A stretch of DNA of 64,000 bases. Origin: Streptomyces tendae. GTDB taxonomy: Bacteria; Actinomycetota; Actinomycetes; Streptomycetales; Streptomycetaceae. The stretch is taken from contig NZ_CP043959.1 in NCBI RefSeq assembly GCF_008632955.1, forward strand, positions 6,820,001 to 6,884,000, given 5' to 3'. Position 1 is the stretch's first letter; every line of letters begins with the position of its first letter. Position numbers and translations under genes: made by a program. The notes beneath the pieces were generated by a model. The model was not told the origin of the DNA. It saw only the letters and a program-made list of their open reading frames with translations, and did not search any database. Of this stretch, positions 23,709-32,486 are shown one piece after another.

Positions 23709-24371
23709 GCACCCGGGGGCGCGACGGGAGGGTGACCAGGGGTGGAGCCCCGCTTCCGGAGGGGTGAGGCGAGGCGGCCCCCCGGCCCGCCCGAGGGTTC
23801 CCGGGGAAGGAACGGACCGAGGCCACCAGGGGGAGGCGGTCCGGTCACCAGAGGGGGACGCGCGCGGCGAGGACGACCGGAAGGCGGAACGGGGGATGGC
23901 AACGGAGGGCCGTCGTGGAGCGGAACGGGGCGATCGTGCGGGCACGGACCGCTGGAGCCGCCGGGGGCCGGACGGCGGAGGCCGGGTCACGGGACAGCCG
24001 GCGGTCGCGGGACACCGGCGGTCGCGGGACGGCCGGAAGCTGAGGGGCCGAGGGTCGAGGGCCCTGGGCCGGTGGCCGGCGCATGCGCATGCGCATGCGC
24101 ATGCGGGAACAGGATGATCGGATGATCACAGGATGGCCGGATCAGGCGGTCACGCTGAGGGCCGAGCGCCGGTACGGACCCGCCTCCGGACGACCGGAGA
24201 CCGGAGCAAACGGGGCGAAAGCCACGGCGAACCGGAGTCCTGTTCTGATTCACCACCCCTGGGTCATCACACAGCGCGATCCGCATTCCTATGATGGGCC
24301 CACGACACCGCGGGCCGCTGCGACCAGGCAGTCCGACGCGGTGCAGATGCGGCGCGATGGTGGAGGGGTCG
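23709..24371. other. Long GC- and purine-rich intergenic stretch
   Basis: Some 660 bp without a credible gene; frames here give low-complexity Pro/Gly/Arg text. The first 250 bp are strongly G+A rich on the plus strand. CCGGCGGTCGCGGGAC occurs twice (about 23999-24033), and a GCGCAT repeat lies at 24079-24106. The last part should contain the promoter of the metallophosphatase gene. Confidence 0.55.
24079..24106. repeat. GCGCAT tandem repeat, alternating purine/pyrimidine
   Basis: Four and a half copies of GCGCAT in 28 bp. Every step alternates purine and pyrimidine, the pattern that favours left-handed Z-DNA, and the stretch is also self-complementary. Confidence 0.85.
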
Positions 24372-25448
24372 ATGACTCAGGGGGCCGGTCAGGGACCCGA
24401 GGTGGAGCGGACGGCGACGTTGCGCGACTTCCGGGTGCCCGCGTACGTCCACGAGACCGGTCCGTACGCCCAGAGCACGCACCCCGGCGACGTCGTCCCA
24501 CCGGCCGACGAGGCCTATCCGGAGGGGTACACGCCCACCCAGCGGGATCTCCCCGTCATCAATCGGGGTGACACTGTCCAGGTGACCGTCGACCCCGTGC
24601 CCGCTCCCGCCCCGCAGCCCGCCAACGGCAAGGGCCCGCTGTACGTGGTCGGTGACGTCCACGGCTATCTGGACGAGCTGGTGGCCGCCCTGCAGGAGCA
24701 GGGCCTCATCGACTCCGCGGGCCAGTGGTGCGCCGGCACCGCGCGGCTGTGGTTCCTCGGCGACTTCACCGACCGCGGCCCGGACGGCATCGGCGTCATC
24801 GACCTGGTGATGCGGCTGTCCGCCGAGGCCGCAGCGGCCGGCGGCTACTGCAAGGCCCTCATGGGCAACCACGAGCTGCTGCTGCTCGGCGCCAAGCGGT
24901 TCGGCGACACACCGGTCAACTCCGGCGCGGGCACCGCCACCTTCCAGGCGGCCTGGCTGCTCAACGGCGGGCAGAAGACCGACATGGACCGCCTCCAGGA
25001 CCACCACCTCGCGTGGATGGCGCGCCTCGACGCCGTCGAGGAGGTCGACGGTCACCTGCTGCTGCACTCCGACACCACCGCCTACCTCGACTACGGCCGA
25101 TCCATCGAAGAGGTCAACGACACGATCCGCGAGACCCTCACCCGCAACGACGCCGACGAGGTCTGGGACCTGTTCCGCAAGTTCACCAAGCGGTTCTCCT
25201 TCCGTGACGAGGGCGGCGCCGAAGCGGTGCGCTCCCTGCTGGATACGTACGGCGGCACCCGGGTCGTTCACGGCCACAGCCCGATCCCGTATCTGCTGGG
25301 CGAAGTCGGCTCCGAGGACGGCGAGGACGACAACGGCCCCGTGGTGGCCGAACCTCACGTGTACGCCGACGGTCTGGCCATCGCGATGGACGGCGGCGTG
25401 ACGATGGCCGGGAAACTGCTGGTCCGGCAACTGCCGCTGCCCGTTTAA
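24372..25448 (+). CDS. Metallophosphoesterase (calcineurin-like)
   Basis: A 358-aa phosphoesterase. ATG 24372 (MTQGAGQGPE) is preceded by GGAGGGG. The first 110 residues are polar and Pro-rich. The catalytic core has the metal-ligand blocks YVVGDVHGYLDEL (about 116-128), FLGDFTDRGPDGIGV (about 154-168), LMGNHELLLLG (about 191-201), LLLHSDTTAYL and RVVHGHSPIPY (the GHSP block). This is the PPP-like fold of bacterial serine/threonine or diadenosine-tetraphosphate phosphatases. It is probably cytosolic; the substrate is unknown. The next plus-strand gene starts 183 bp later. Confidence 0.87.
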   Translation: MTQGAGQGPEVERTATLRDFRVPAYVHETGPYAQSTHPGDVVPPADEAYPEGYTPTQRDLPVINRGDTVQVTVDPVPAPAPQPANGKGPLYVVGDVHGYLDELVAALQEQGLIDSAGQWCAGTARLWFLGDFTDRGPDGIGVIDLVMRLSAEAAAAGGYCKALMGNHELLLLGAKRFGDTPVNSGAGTATFQAAWLLNGGQKTDMDRLQDHHLAWMARLDAVEEVDGHLLLHSDTTAYLDYGRSIEEVNDTIRETLTRNDADEVWDLFRKFTKRFSFRDEGGAEAVRSLLDTYGGTRVVHGHSPIPYLLGEVGSEDGEDDNGPVVAEPHVYADGLAIAMDGGVTMAGKLLVRQLPLPV

Positions 25449-25631
25449 GGGGTGCGCGGGCCATTCTCCGGCGGCCCGTGACCGCACGCCGGGGACGGCA
25501 ATTTCGGTAAACCCCCTGTCACCGCGCGCCGTCACCGCTCTACCATCGGCTTATCCGTAGCAGGCTCCCCTCCGTTTCTGCCCGACGGCTCGTCAGCATG
25601 CCGAGCCCCAAGCCCTACGGAGCATCGGGGG

Positions 25632-26498
25632 ATGCACATGAACAGCGTTCCGCAGCACCTGCTGAGCGAGGACCGCCAGGACTACGAGCGGATTCTCGAT
25701 GAGGCGCTGCGCTCCGCACCACACAACCCGGAGCTGGCCGCTGTGGGACAGCGGCTCAACTCGGAGCAACTGCGCACGATGGCGCTCAACGCCACCGCGC
25801 TCATCACCGCGGCCGCCGCGACCGAGTACCAGCACTACGTGAAGGTCCGCGAGGAGGTCCGCCGACCGCCGTCGGTCTCGCCTGCCGTCCGTGACTCCGG
25901 CAGCGGCGAACCGACCGCCGGAGCGGCGGGTCTCGCCGCCTCCGTGGGCGAGGTGGCCGAGACGGCCGGGGCGGGGGCGGCGGCCGTCGTCGCCGTCCTG
26001 GCGCCCGTCCTGGCCGGTACCGCCGCAGCGATATTCCTGCTCGTCGGCTTCATCCTGCGGACTCTCGACCCCAAGGCCGCGTTCGCCCGCACGATGCTCA
26101 CCACCGGCTGGGTGTTCGGCGCGGTCACAGCCGTCGCGATCGTCGTCGCCGGAACGGGTCTGCTGCTCACCGCCCTGCGCAACAAGCCCTCGGCGCTCGG
26201 CGGACGGTACCGGGAGCTCGACGGAGAGGTGGCCCGGGCGCGGGAGGCCTGGCGCGAGGCCCTGCTGGAACGGGGCATCGTGCCGTTCCTCCGCGACGCG
26301 CTCAGCGATCCCAAGGGGGCCACGGCACTGCGGCACACGGTGCCGCCCGCGTCGGCCGGCCGTATGCCGCACCTCGGGTACGGCCGGCCGGGCTTCTCCA
26401 GCCCCGAGGACAAGTCGGTCAGGGGCACCCGGCCGAGCTACTCCAGCCCGGACTACTCGAGCCCGGACTTCGGAGGGCCGGACCACCAGCCGGAGTAA
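25632..26498 (+). CDS. Conserved hypothetical membrane protein
   Basis: A 288-aa protein I cannot assign to a named family. The N-terminal 80 residues are helical and soluble (SEDRQDYERILDEALRS). Two or three hydrophobic segments follow at about 113-142 (VVAVLAPVLAGTAAAIFLLV) and 156-182 (GWVFGAVTAVAIVVAGTGLL). A charged helix follows (ELDGEVARAREAWREALLER), and the tail carries short repeats SSPDYSSPDF. A GGGGG stretch sits seven bases before ATG 25632; ATG 25638 is a second choice. Such proteins are common and conserved in Streptomyces. It may be a membrane-anchored scaffold. Confidence 0.7.
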   Translation: MHMNSVPQHLLSEDRQDYERILDEALRSAPHNPELAAVGQRLNSEQLRTMALNATALITAAAATEYQHYVKVREEVRRPPSVSPAVRDSGSGEPTAGAAGLAASVGEVAETAGAGAAAVVAVLAPVLAGTAAAIFLLVGFILRTLDPKAAFARTMLTTGWVFGAVTAVAIVVAGTGLLLTALRNKPSALGGRYRELDGEVARAREAWREALLERGIVPFLRDALSDPKGATALRHTVPPASAGRMPHLGYGRPGFSSPEDKSVRGTRPSYSSPDYSSPDFGGPDHQPE

Positions 26499-26609
26499 CC
26501 GTCACGGCCTCACCGGCCCGCGCCGCCTCCCCGCCGAGACCTCGCACCAGGACGTCTCCGCGCCGGGGGCGCGGGGCGGGTGGCCGCCGTACGGCCGCGG
26601 CGCGGGGCG

Positions 26610-28073
26610 TCAGAGGATACCCGCCGCGCGGGCGGCCCTGATCCACTGAGGGAACTCGGACAGCAGCCGGTCGTACAGCTCCGCGTCCGGGACCGTGCTG
26701 ATGTCGTCGACGGAGAAGAAGCCGACGTTGTCGACGCGTCGCCCGGGCAGGGTGTCGAAGCGCTCCAGCACGCCGTAGTTGGCGCGGCCGAGGCCCACGA
26801 ACTGCCAGAAGACGGGCTCCTCCACGGCCTGACGCAGCTGGGTCTCGATGTCGGCGTTGCGGTAGACACCACCGTCGGAGAAGAACAGCACCAGCGTCGG
26901 GTCGGTGCTGGGGTGGTCCCGCACGAACGCGCGCACCTCCGCGATGACCTTCTGCTCCTCGTTCTGGATGCCGACGTCCCGCATGTCGACCTGGCTCGGG
27001 TCGAGAGTCTTCTTCCGCTTGCGCCGGAAGAGACTGATCTCCCCCACCCGGACGTGCAGCCGCAGCCACTCGGGAAGGTCACCGAGCCGCAGGTCCGGCA
27101 GCCGGGCCGGGTTCGTGGCGAACGTCCAGGCCTGCATCTCCCCGTCGTCGTCCAGCTGGGCGGCGACCGCCGCCATCCGCTCGACGACATCGGCGACGAC
27201 CCCCTTGGTGTACAGGAAGGACATGGACCCGGAGGCGTCGAGGACCAGGATGACGCGCGCGGTGACCTCACTCGCCCCGTGCTTGCGCAGGCTCACCGCG
27301 ACCTGCTCCTTGCGCAGGGACAGCCGCTTGCGCATGTCGACGGGCAGCCGCTCCTCACCCTTGGTGAGGCGGGTGGCACCGGACGGTGGCGGTGAGGCGG
27401 GGACAGGGGGTGCCGGGGCCGCAGCCGGGGGCGGCGGGGGTGTCACGGCAGCCGACCGGGCGTCGTGCGGTGTCGCGGCGGCGGCGGTCGACGGGGTGAC
27501 GGGCGAGGGCGGCGGTGTCGCGGCGGCGGCCGACGGGCCGGGCTCGTCGACGGTGATCCCGAAGTCCGTGGCCAGTCCGGCCAGCCCGGAGGCATACCCC
27601 TGGCCCACGGCACGGAACTTCCACGCCCCCTGCCGCCGGTACAGCTCACCCCCGATGAAGGCGGTCTCGGACCCGGCCGCCATGTCGAAGCGGGCCAGCT
27701 CGGTGCCCGACGCCGCGTCCAGCAGCCGGAGCACCAGCCCCGGCACCTGCCCGAACGTCCCGCCGTCGGCCGACGCCGCAAGCACGATCCGGTCGACGGC
27801 CGGCTCCACCGAGCGCAGGTCGGCCTCGACGGTGTCGGTGGCGGCCACGTCGGTGTTCCGTTTCCCCAGGTGCCGTACGGCCCCGGAGGTGTGACGCGGC
27901 TGGTTGTAGAAGACGAAGTCCCCGTCGTCCCGCACCCGCCCGGCCCCCGTGAGGAGCAGGGCCGACGCGTCGATGTCCGGCACCCCCGGCCCGGCCCCCC
28001 AAGCGAGCTCGACGCGCACGACGGGCGCCGCGACGGAGATGTTGGAACCCTTGCTCATCGACCTCGCTGTCAT
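26610..28073 (-). CDS. TerD-domain and von Willebrand A-domain protein
   Basis: About 487 aa from the ATG ending at 28073; MSKGSNISV at 28058 is an alternative start. The N-terminal half (to about 180) is a TerD domain: KGSNISV, LLLTGAGRVRDDGDFVFYNQP, then GYASGLAGLATDFGI. A Pro/Ala-rich linker of about 70 residues follows, with repeated PPPP. The C-terminal half is a VWA domain with the MIDAS motif DASGSM and later Thr/Asp positions (FFSDGGVYRN). TerD proteins bind calcium and belong to tellurite/stress-response networks in actinomycetes. This two-domain form would link calcium or stress sensing to protein interaction. Convergent with the membrane-protein gene upstream. Confidence 0.88.
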   Translation of the reverse strand: MTARSMSKGSNISVAAPVVRVELAWGAGPGVPDIDASALLLTGAGRVRDDGDFVFYNQPRHTSGAVRHLGKRNTDVAATDTVEADLRSVEPAVDRIVLAASADGGTFGQVPGLVLRLLDAASGTELARFDMAAGSETAFIGGELYRRQGAWKFRAVGQGYASGLAGLATDFGITVDEPGPSAAAATPPPSPVTPSTAAAATPHDARSAAVTPPPPPAAAPAPPVPASPPPSGATRLTKGEERLPVDMRKRLSLRKEQVAVSLRKHGASEVTARVILVLDASGSMSFLYTKGVVADVVERMAAVAAQLDDDGEMQAWTFATNPARLPDLRLGDLPEWLRLHVRVGEISLFRRKRKKTLDPSQVDMRDVGIQNEEQKVIAEVRAFVRDHPSTDPTLVLFFSDGGVYRNADIETQLRQAVEEPVFWQFVGLGRANYGVLERFDTLPGRRVDNVGFFSVDDISTVPDAELYDRLLSEFPQWIRAARAAGIL

Positions 28074-28185
28074 GCCTCCAGTCTGCCCATCCACCCCCAC
28101 GGAACACGAGACGCCCCACGCCGGCGTCCCCCTGCCCGCCGTCCGCCGACGCATGCCTGCGTGTCCGGTGCGACGATCCCGCGGA

Positions 28186-28231
28186 GACGGCCGGCCGACG
28201 ACGCGCGCGGAGCCGTCGTCGGCCGGCCGTC
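28186..28231 (-). terminator. Terminator of thiC
   Basis: A perfect 18-bp stem (28186-28203 with 28214-28231) and a 10-base loop, 21 bp beyond the thiC stop on the minus strand. Confidence 0.88.
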
Positions 28232-28251
28232 GAGCACCGGGGGTGTGCCGG

Positions 28252-30048
28252 TCAGTCCGCGATCGGCAGATAGACGCGATTGCCCGCTGCCGCGAACTCC
28301 CGTGACTTCTGCGCCATCCCCTCCTCGACCTCGGAACGGCTGCCGCCGTGTTCGCGGCGGATGTCCTGGGAGATCTTCATCGAGCAGAACTTCGGGCCGC
28401 ACATCGAGCAGAAGTGGGCCGTCTTCGCGGGCTCCGCCGGCAGGGTCTCGTCGTGGAACGCACGCGCCGTGTCCGGGTCGAGGGCCAGATTGAACTGGTC
28501 CTCCCACCGGAACTCGAAGCGGGCGTCGGACAAGGCGTCGTCCCACTCCTGGGCACCCGGGTGTCCCTTGGCCAGGTCGGCGGCATGAGCCGCGATCTTG
28601 TACGTGATCACGCCGGTCTTGACGTCGTCCCGGTTGGGCAGGCCCAGGTGTTCCTTGGGCGTGACGTAGCAGAGCATGGCCGTGCCCCACCAGGCGATCA
28701 TCGCCGCGCCGATGCCCGAGGTGATGTGGTCGTACGCGGGGGCGACATCCGTCGTCAGCGGGCCGAGCGTGTAGAACGGGGCCTCCTCGCAGATCTCCTG
28801 CTGGAGGTCGATGTTCTCCTTGATCTTGTGCATCGGGACGTGTCCCGGGCCCTCGATCATCGTCTGGACGTCGAAGCTCTTCGCGATCCTGTTGAGCTCC
28901 CCGAGCGTGCGCAGCTCCGCGAACTGCGCCTCGTCGTTGGCGTCCGCGATCGACCCGGGCCGCAGCCCGTCGCCGAGCGAGTACGTGACGTCGTACGCGG
29001 CGAGGATCTCGCAGAGCTCCTCGAAGTTCTCGTACAGGAACGACTCCTTGTGGTGCGCCAGGCACCACGCGGCCATGATCGAGCCGCCACGCGAGACGGT
29101 GCCGGTCTTGCGGTTCGCGGTGAGCGGCACGTACGCCAGGCGGACGCCCGCGTGGACCGTCATGTAGTCCACGCCCTGCTCGGCCTGTTCGACGACCGTG
29201 TCCTTGTAGATCTCCCAGGTCAGTTCCTCGGCCTTGCCGTCGACCTTCTCCAGCGCCTGGTAGAGCGGCACGGTGCCGATGGGGACGGGGGAGTTGCGCA
29301 GCACCCACTCGCGGGTGGTGTGGATGTTGCGGCCGGTGGAGAGGTCCATGACCGTGTCGGCGCCCCAGCGGGTCGCCCACGTCATCTTCTCCACCTCCTC
29401 CTCGATGGAGGAGGTCACCGCCGAGTTGCCGATGTTGGCGTTGACCTTCACCAGGAACCGCTTGCCGATGATCATCGGCTCGGTCTCCGGATGGTTGACG
29501 TTGGCCGGCAGCACCGCGCGGCCCGCCGCGATCTCCTCGCGGACCACCTCGGGGGAGACGTTCTCCCGGATCGCCACGAACTCCATCTCGGGCGTGATCT
29601 CGCCCCGGCGGGCGTACGCCAGCTGCGTGACCGCACGTCCCTCGCGGCCCCGGCGCGGCTGACGCGGCCGGCCGGGGAAGACGGCGTCGAGGTTGCGCAG
29701 GCCCCCGCGCGGCGAGGTGTGCTTGATTCCGTCGTCCTCGGGACGGACGGGACGGCCCGCGTACTCCTCCGTGTCGCCGCGGGTGACGATCCAGTTCTCG
29801 CGCACTGGGGCCAGTCCTCGGCGGACGTCGGTGTCGACGAGCGGATCGGTGTACGGGCCCGACGTGTCGTACAGCGTGACGGACTCCCCGTTGGTCAGGT
29901 GCACCTGACGGACCGGCACCCGCAGGTCGGGGCGGCTGCCCTCGACATACGCCTTGTGCCAGCCGATGGACTTCCCGGCCTCCGTGGCCTCCGACGTCTC
30001 CGTCGGGTTCTGCGTGGAGACAGGCGTGCGTGCGTCCTTGTCGGTCAT
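28252..30048 (-). CDS. thiC: Phosphomethylpyrimidine synthase
   Basis: A 598-aa radical-SAM enzyme that rearranges aminoimidazole ribotide into hydroxymethylpyrimidine phosphate for thiamine synthesis. The C-terminal CSMCGPKFCSM is the non-canonical CX2CX4C cluster motif of ThiC. Core blocks include YARRGEITPEMEFVAIRE, MTVHAGVRL, GRNIHTTREW and YDHITSGIGAA. Length and order match actinobacterial ThiC, including the Pro-rich N-terminal domain. The ATG touches the last base of a TPP riboswitch, so translation should be shut off when thiamine pyrophosphate is plentiful. Confidence 0.97.
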   Translation of the reverse strand: MTDKDARTPVSTQNPTETSEATEAGKSIGWHKAYVEGSRPDLRVPVRQVHLTNGESVTLYDTSGPYTDPLVDTDVRRGLAPVRENWIVTRGDTEEYAGRPVRPEDDGIKHTSPRGGLRNLDAVFPGRPRQPRRGREGRAVTQLAYARRGEITPEMEFVAIRENVSPEVVREEIAAGRAVLPANVNHPETEPMIIGKRFLVKVNANIGNSAVTSSIEEEVEKMTWATRWGADTVMDLSTGRNIHTTREWVLRNSPVPIGTVPLYQALEKVDGKAEELTWEIYKDTVVEQAEQGVDYMTVHAGVRLAYVPLTANRKTGTVSRGGSIMAAWCLAHHKESFLYENFEELCEILAAYDVTYSLGDGLRPGSIADANDEAQFAELRTLGELNRIAKSFDVQTMIEGPGHVPMHKIKENIDLQQEICEEAPFYTLGPLTTDVAPAYDHITSGIGAAMIAWWGTAMLCYVTPKEHLGLPNRDDVKTGVITYKIAAHAADLAKGHPGAQEWDDALSDARFEFRWEDQFNLALDPDTARAFHDETLPAEPAKTAHFCSMCGPKFCSMKISQDIRREHGGSRSEVEEGMAQKSREFAAAGNRVYLPIAD

Positions 30049-30218
30049 GAGACCTACTCCCTACGCCGGCATTACCCGGTAACAGGTTCGGCGGTCGACG
30101 CAGCGGATTCCGTCTGCCGACGTTCCGTGTGAAACATCACTCGTGATCGGTGATGTTTCACGTGGAACATCGCTGGGACGGAGGTCAGCGCCCTCTCAGC
30201 CCGGTGCTCCGAGCTCCC
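30049..30218 (-). promoter_or_regulatory. TPP riboswitch of thiC with an expanded loop containing parS
   Basis: Read on the minus strand, the 5' half has CTCGGAGCACCGGGCTGAGA, including the invariant CTGAGA (complement of 30194-30199). The 3' half has ACCTG, then GGGTAATGCCGGCGTAGGGA (complement of about 30059-30078). P1 pairs GGGAGCT with AGGTCTC, allowing one mismatch. The 3' strand of P1 is directly joined to the ATG, so the ribosome site GGGAGTAGG lies within the aptamer, implying translational control. About 70 extra bases between CTGAGA and ACCTG hold a ParB-site variant and a 12-bp inverted repeat (GTGAAACATCAC with GTGATGTTTCAC). Confidence 0.88.
30155..30168. promoter_or_regulatory. 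parS variant (GTTTCACGTGGAAC)
   Basis: One mismatch from the palindromic parS. It sits in the expansion loop of the thiC riboswitch. Confidence 0.8.
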
Positions 30219-30302
30219 GCGTGTACAAAAGGTGCCTCCACGCTAGCGTCCTTTCTGGCGCGGTGAACAGAGGGCACCCTTCCTTCTTGCGATGATCGGG
30301 CG

Positions 30303-31868
30303 GTGACCTCGAACTCTCCGCCCCCGTATCCGCCGTCCGAGCCTCCGCACGGTGCCGACGCTCCCTCCCGGCACGTGCACGGGCACGGCCAGGGGCATGT
30401 GGACGCGCACGAACACACGGGCTCGCACCAGCGCCCGGACGCACACGGCCACACGGCGGGCCACGGTCATGAGGGCGCGCAGGGCCCTACGGCCGGGCCC
30501 CGGACAGCCGCGCACGGGCACGCGGTCGGCCACGGGCACAGTCACAGCCACGGACCGGCGGCACCCGTGTCCCGGCACCTCCGCAAGGTCATCGCGGCGA
30601 TCCTCATCCCCTTCGCCGGGGCCGTCCTGGTCGGGCTGGCCGTCCTGTGGCCGGGCGGTGCCCCGGCCCATGAGCGCACCGGGGTCGGCTTCGACCGTCA
30701 GACGCACGAGGCCACGGTCACCGAGGTCGTCGCGGTGAACTGCGCGTCCGCCAATCCCTCGGCGGGCGTCCCGACCGGTGACACCTCCACAGCCGAAGGC
30801 TCCTCGGCTGAACAGCGGGCGAAGGGCACCTGCAAGAAGGCGACGATCCGCGTCGACACCGGCAAGGACAAGGGCCGCACCTTCAGCGAGCTCGTGCAGC
30901 CGGACCAGTCGCGGCAGTTGAGCGAGGGCCAGGAGGTCGTGGTCGCCTACGAGCCCTCGGCGCCGGAGGACCTGCAGTACTCGGTCGCCGATGTGAACCG
31001 CCGCTTCCCGCTGGCGCTGCTGGCCGGCATCTTCGCGCTCGCCGTCGTGGCCGTGGGCCGGCTCCGGGGGGTCATGGCGCTGGTGGCGCTGGCCGTCAGC
31101 TTTCTGGTGCTCAACTTCTTCATCCTGCCGGCCATCCTGGAGGGCTCGAACCCGCTGGTCGTGGCGGTGGTGGGAGCGAGCCTGATCATGCTGCTCGCCC
31201 TGTACCTCTGCCACGGGCTGTCCGCCCGCACCTCGGTGGCGGTGCTCGGCACCCTCGTCTCCCTGCTGCTGATCGGTGTTCTGGGATCGGTGTTCATCGG
31301 CTGGTCGGCGCTGACCGGCAACACCGACGACAACACCGGTCTGATCCACGGCCTCTACCCGGGCATCGACATGAGCGGTCTGCTGCTCGCGGGCGTCATC
31401 ATCGGATCGCTCGGTGTCCTCGACGACGTGACCGTCACCCAGACGTCCGCGGTCTGGGAGCTGCACGAGGCCAACCCGGCGATGGGCCGCCGCGCGCTGT
31501 ACCGCGCGGGCATCCGCATCGGCCGCGACCACATCGCCTCCGTGGTCAACACGCTGGTCCTCGCGTACGCGGGCGCCGCGCTGCCGTTGCTGCTGCTGTT
31601 CTCGGTCGCCCAGAGCAGCATGGGGACGGTAGCCAACAGTGAACTGGTCGCGGAGGAGATCGTGCGGACCCTGATCGGCTCGATCGGCCTGGTCGCCTCG
31701 GTGCCCGTCACCACGGCCCTCGCCGCGCTGGTCGTCTCGGCCGACCGCCCGGCGGACCGGGTCCCGGTGCCCGGGCAGGCCGGAATCCACGAGGGGCCTG
31801 TGGGACAGGCGTCGGAGCCCCGCCCGGCCGCGGCACGCGGCGGACGCGGCCGGCGCCGCAAACGCTGA
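30303..31868 (+). CDS. YibE/F-family membrane protein with His-rich N terminus
   Basis: A 521-aa polytopic protein, divergent from thiC, starting at GTG 30303. The first 90 residues are extremely His-rich (runs such as HVHGHGQGH, GHGHSHSHG), as in metal-handling proteins. Then come one TM (VIAAILIPFAGAVLVGLAVL), an extracytoplasmic domain of about 120 residues with two Cys, and the YibE/F core with about seven TM segments including LGVLDDVTVTQTSAVWELHE (about 378-397), a conserved family motif. The tail is Arg/Gly-rich. The family function is poorly defined; the His stretch hints at zinc, nickel or cobalt binding. Confidence 0.85.
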   Translation: MTSNSPPPYPPSEPPHGADAPSRHVHGHGQGHVDAHEHTGSHQRPDAHGHTAGHGHEGAQGPTAGPRTAAHGHAVGHGHSHSHGPAAPVSRHLRKVIAAILIPFAGAVLVGLAVLWPGGAPAHERTGVGFDRQTHEATVTEVVAVNCASANPSAGVPTGDTSTAEGSSAEQRAKGTCKKATIRVDTGKDKGRTFSELVQPDQSRQLSEGQEVVVAYEPSAPEDLQYSVADVNRRFPLALLAGIFALAVVAVGRLRGVMALVALAVSFLVLNFFILPAILEGSNPLVVAVVGASLIMLLALYLCHGLSARTSVAVLGTLVSLLLIGVLGSVFIGWSALTGNTDDNTGLIHGLYPGIDMSGLLLAGVIIGSLGVLDDVTVTQTSAVWELHEANPAMGRRALYRAGIRIGRDHIASVVNTLVLAYAGAALPLLLLFSVAQSSMGTVANSELVAEEIVRTLIGSIGLVASVPVTTALAALVVSADRPADRVPVPGQAGIHEGPVGQASEPRPAAARGGRGRRRKR

Positions 31869-31953
31869 CCTGCCGTCCCGCTCGCGGGCGGAGGACCCGG
31901 CCCGGGCGCGCGCTGAAGCGTTACGCCACCGGCCCACCCGGTCGGCGCAACGT

Positions 31954-32358
31954 TCAGCCGGCGCTCTGCTCCGCGAGGATCCGGTCCAGCGCGTCGTCGA
32001 GGTGCGCGTCGAAGTCGGCGAGCGCCCCTTCCTGCCCCAGCGGCACCAGCTTGTCGGTGCGGTCGAGGAAGGCCACGAGCGGTGCCGTCGAGGAGCGGAA
32101 CAACGCCTGGTCGCTGCCGACCTGGAGCCGGATCAGCACCTCGCCCAGGGTGTCGGGGTCGACCGGCGCGACCCGCACATCGCCCTCGCCGCAGGGCCTG
32201 CCCACACCGTCGACCAGCAGCTCCCGGCCGAAGGCCCACGTCACGGGGGCGTCTCCGGGCAGATGGAAGGTCAGCCGCACCGCGTAGGGATCGCAGGTGT
32301 CATAACGCAGCTCCACCGGAATGCGGAAGGAAAGCTCTTCCGACACGAGAAAGCTCAT
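31954..32358 (-). CDS. ssgA: Sporulation and cell-division activator SsgA
   Basis: A 134-aa SsgA-like protein. MSFLVSEELSFRIPVELRYD at the chosen start (ATG 32358, with AGAGG upstream) and LPGDAPVTWAFGRELLVDG, IRLQVGSDQALFRSSTAPLV and LDRTDKLVPLGQE are the hallmark blocks of SsgA itself. SsgA occurs only in morphologically complex actinomycetes and marks sites of septation and branching, recruiting cell-division proteins with SsgB. Two earlier in-frame starts (32361, 32388) exist but fit the family less well. It lies directly downstream of its activator gene ssgR. Rightward of it the order matches S. coelicolor ssgA-ssgR. Confidence 0.95.
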   Translation of the reverse strand: MSFLVSEELSFRIPVELRYDTCDPYAVRLTFHLPGDAPVTWAFGRELLVDGVGRPCGEGDVRVAPVDPDTLGEVLIRLQVGSDQALFRSSTAPLVAFLDRTDKLVPLGQEGALADFDAHLDDALDRILAEQSAG

Positions 32359-32486
32359 CATGACCTCTGCCTGTACGGATTCGCGCATCGCCTACCCCGT
32401 CATTCGCCGCGGACTGGCCGGGCATGGACCCTGACACTAGAGGGAATCTTGCTGAACGTACACAGCAGATCACAAGGAGTGAGTTT

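Noticed and set aside
24079..24106. CRISPR-like short repeats
   Set aside because: The units are adjacent 6-mers without spacers.
23742..24125. A 127-codon frame in the gap before the metallophosphatase gene
   Set aside because: Low-complexity Pro/Gly/Arg text with an ACACACAC end made by the DNA repeat; no ribosome site or domain.
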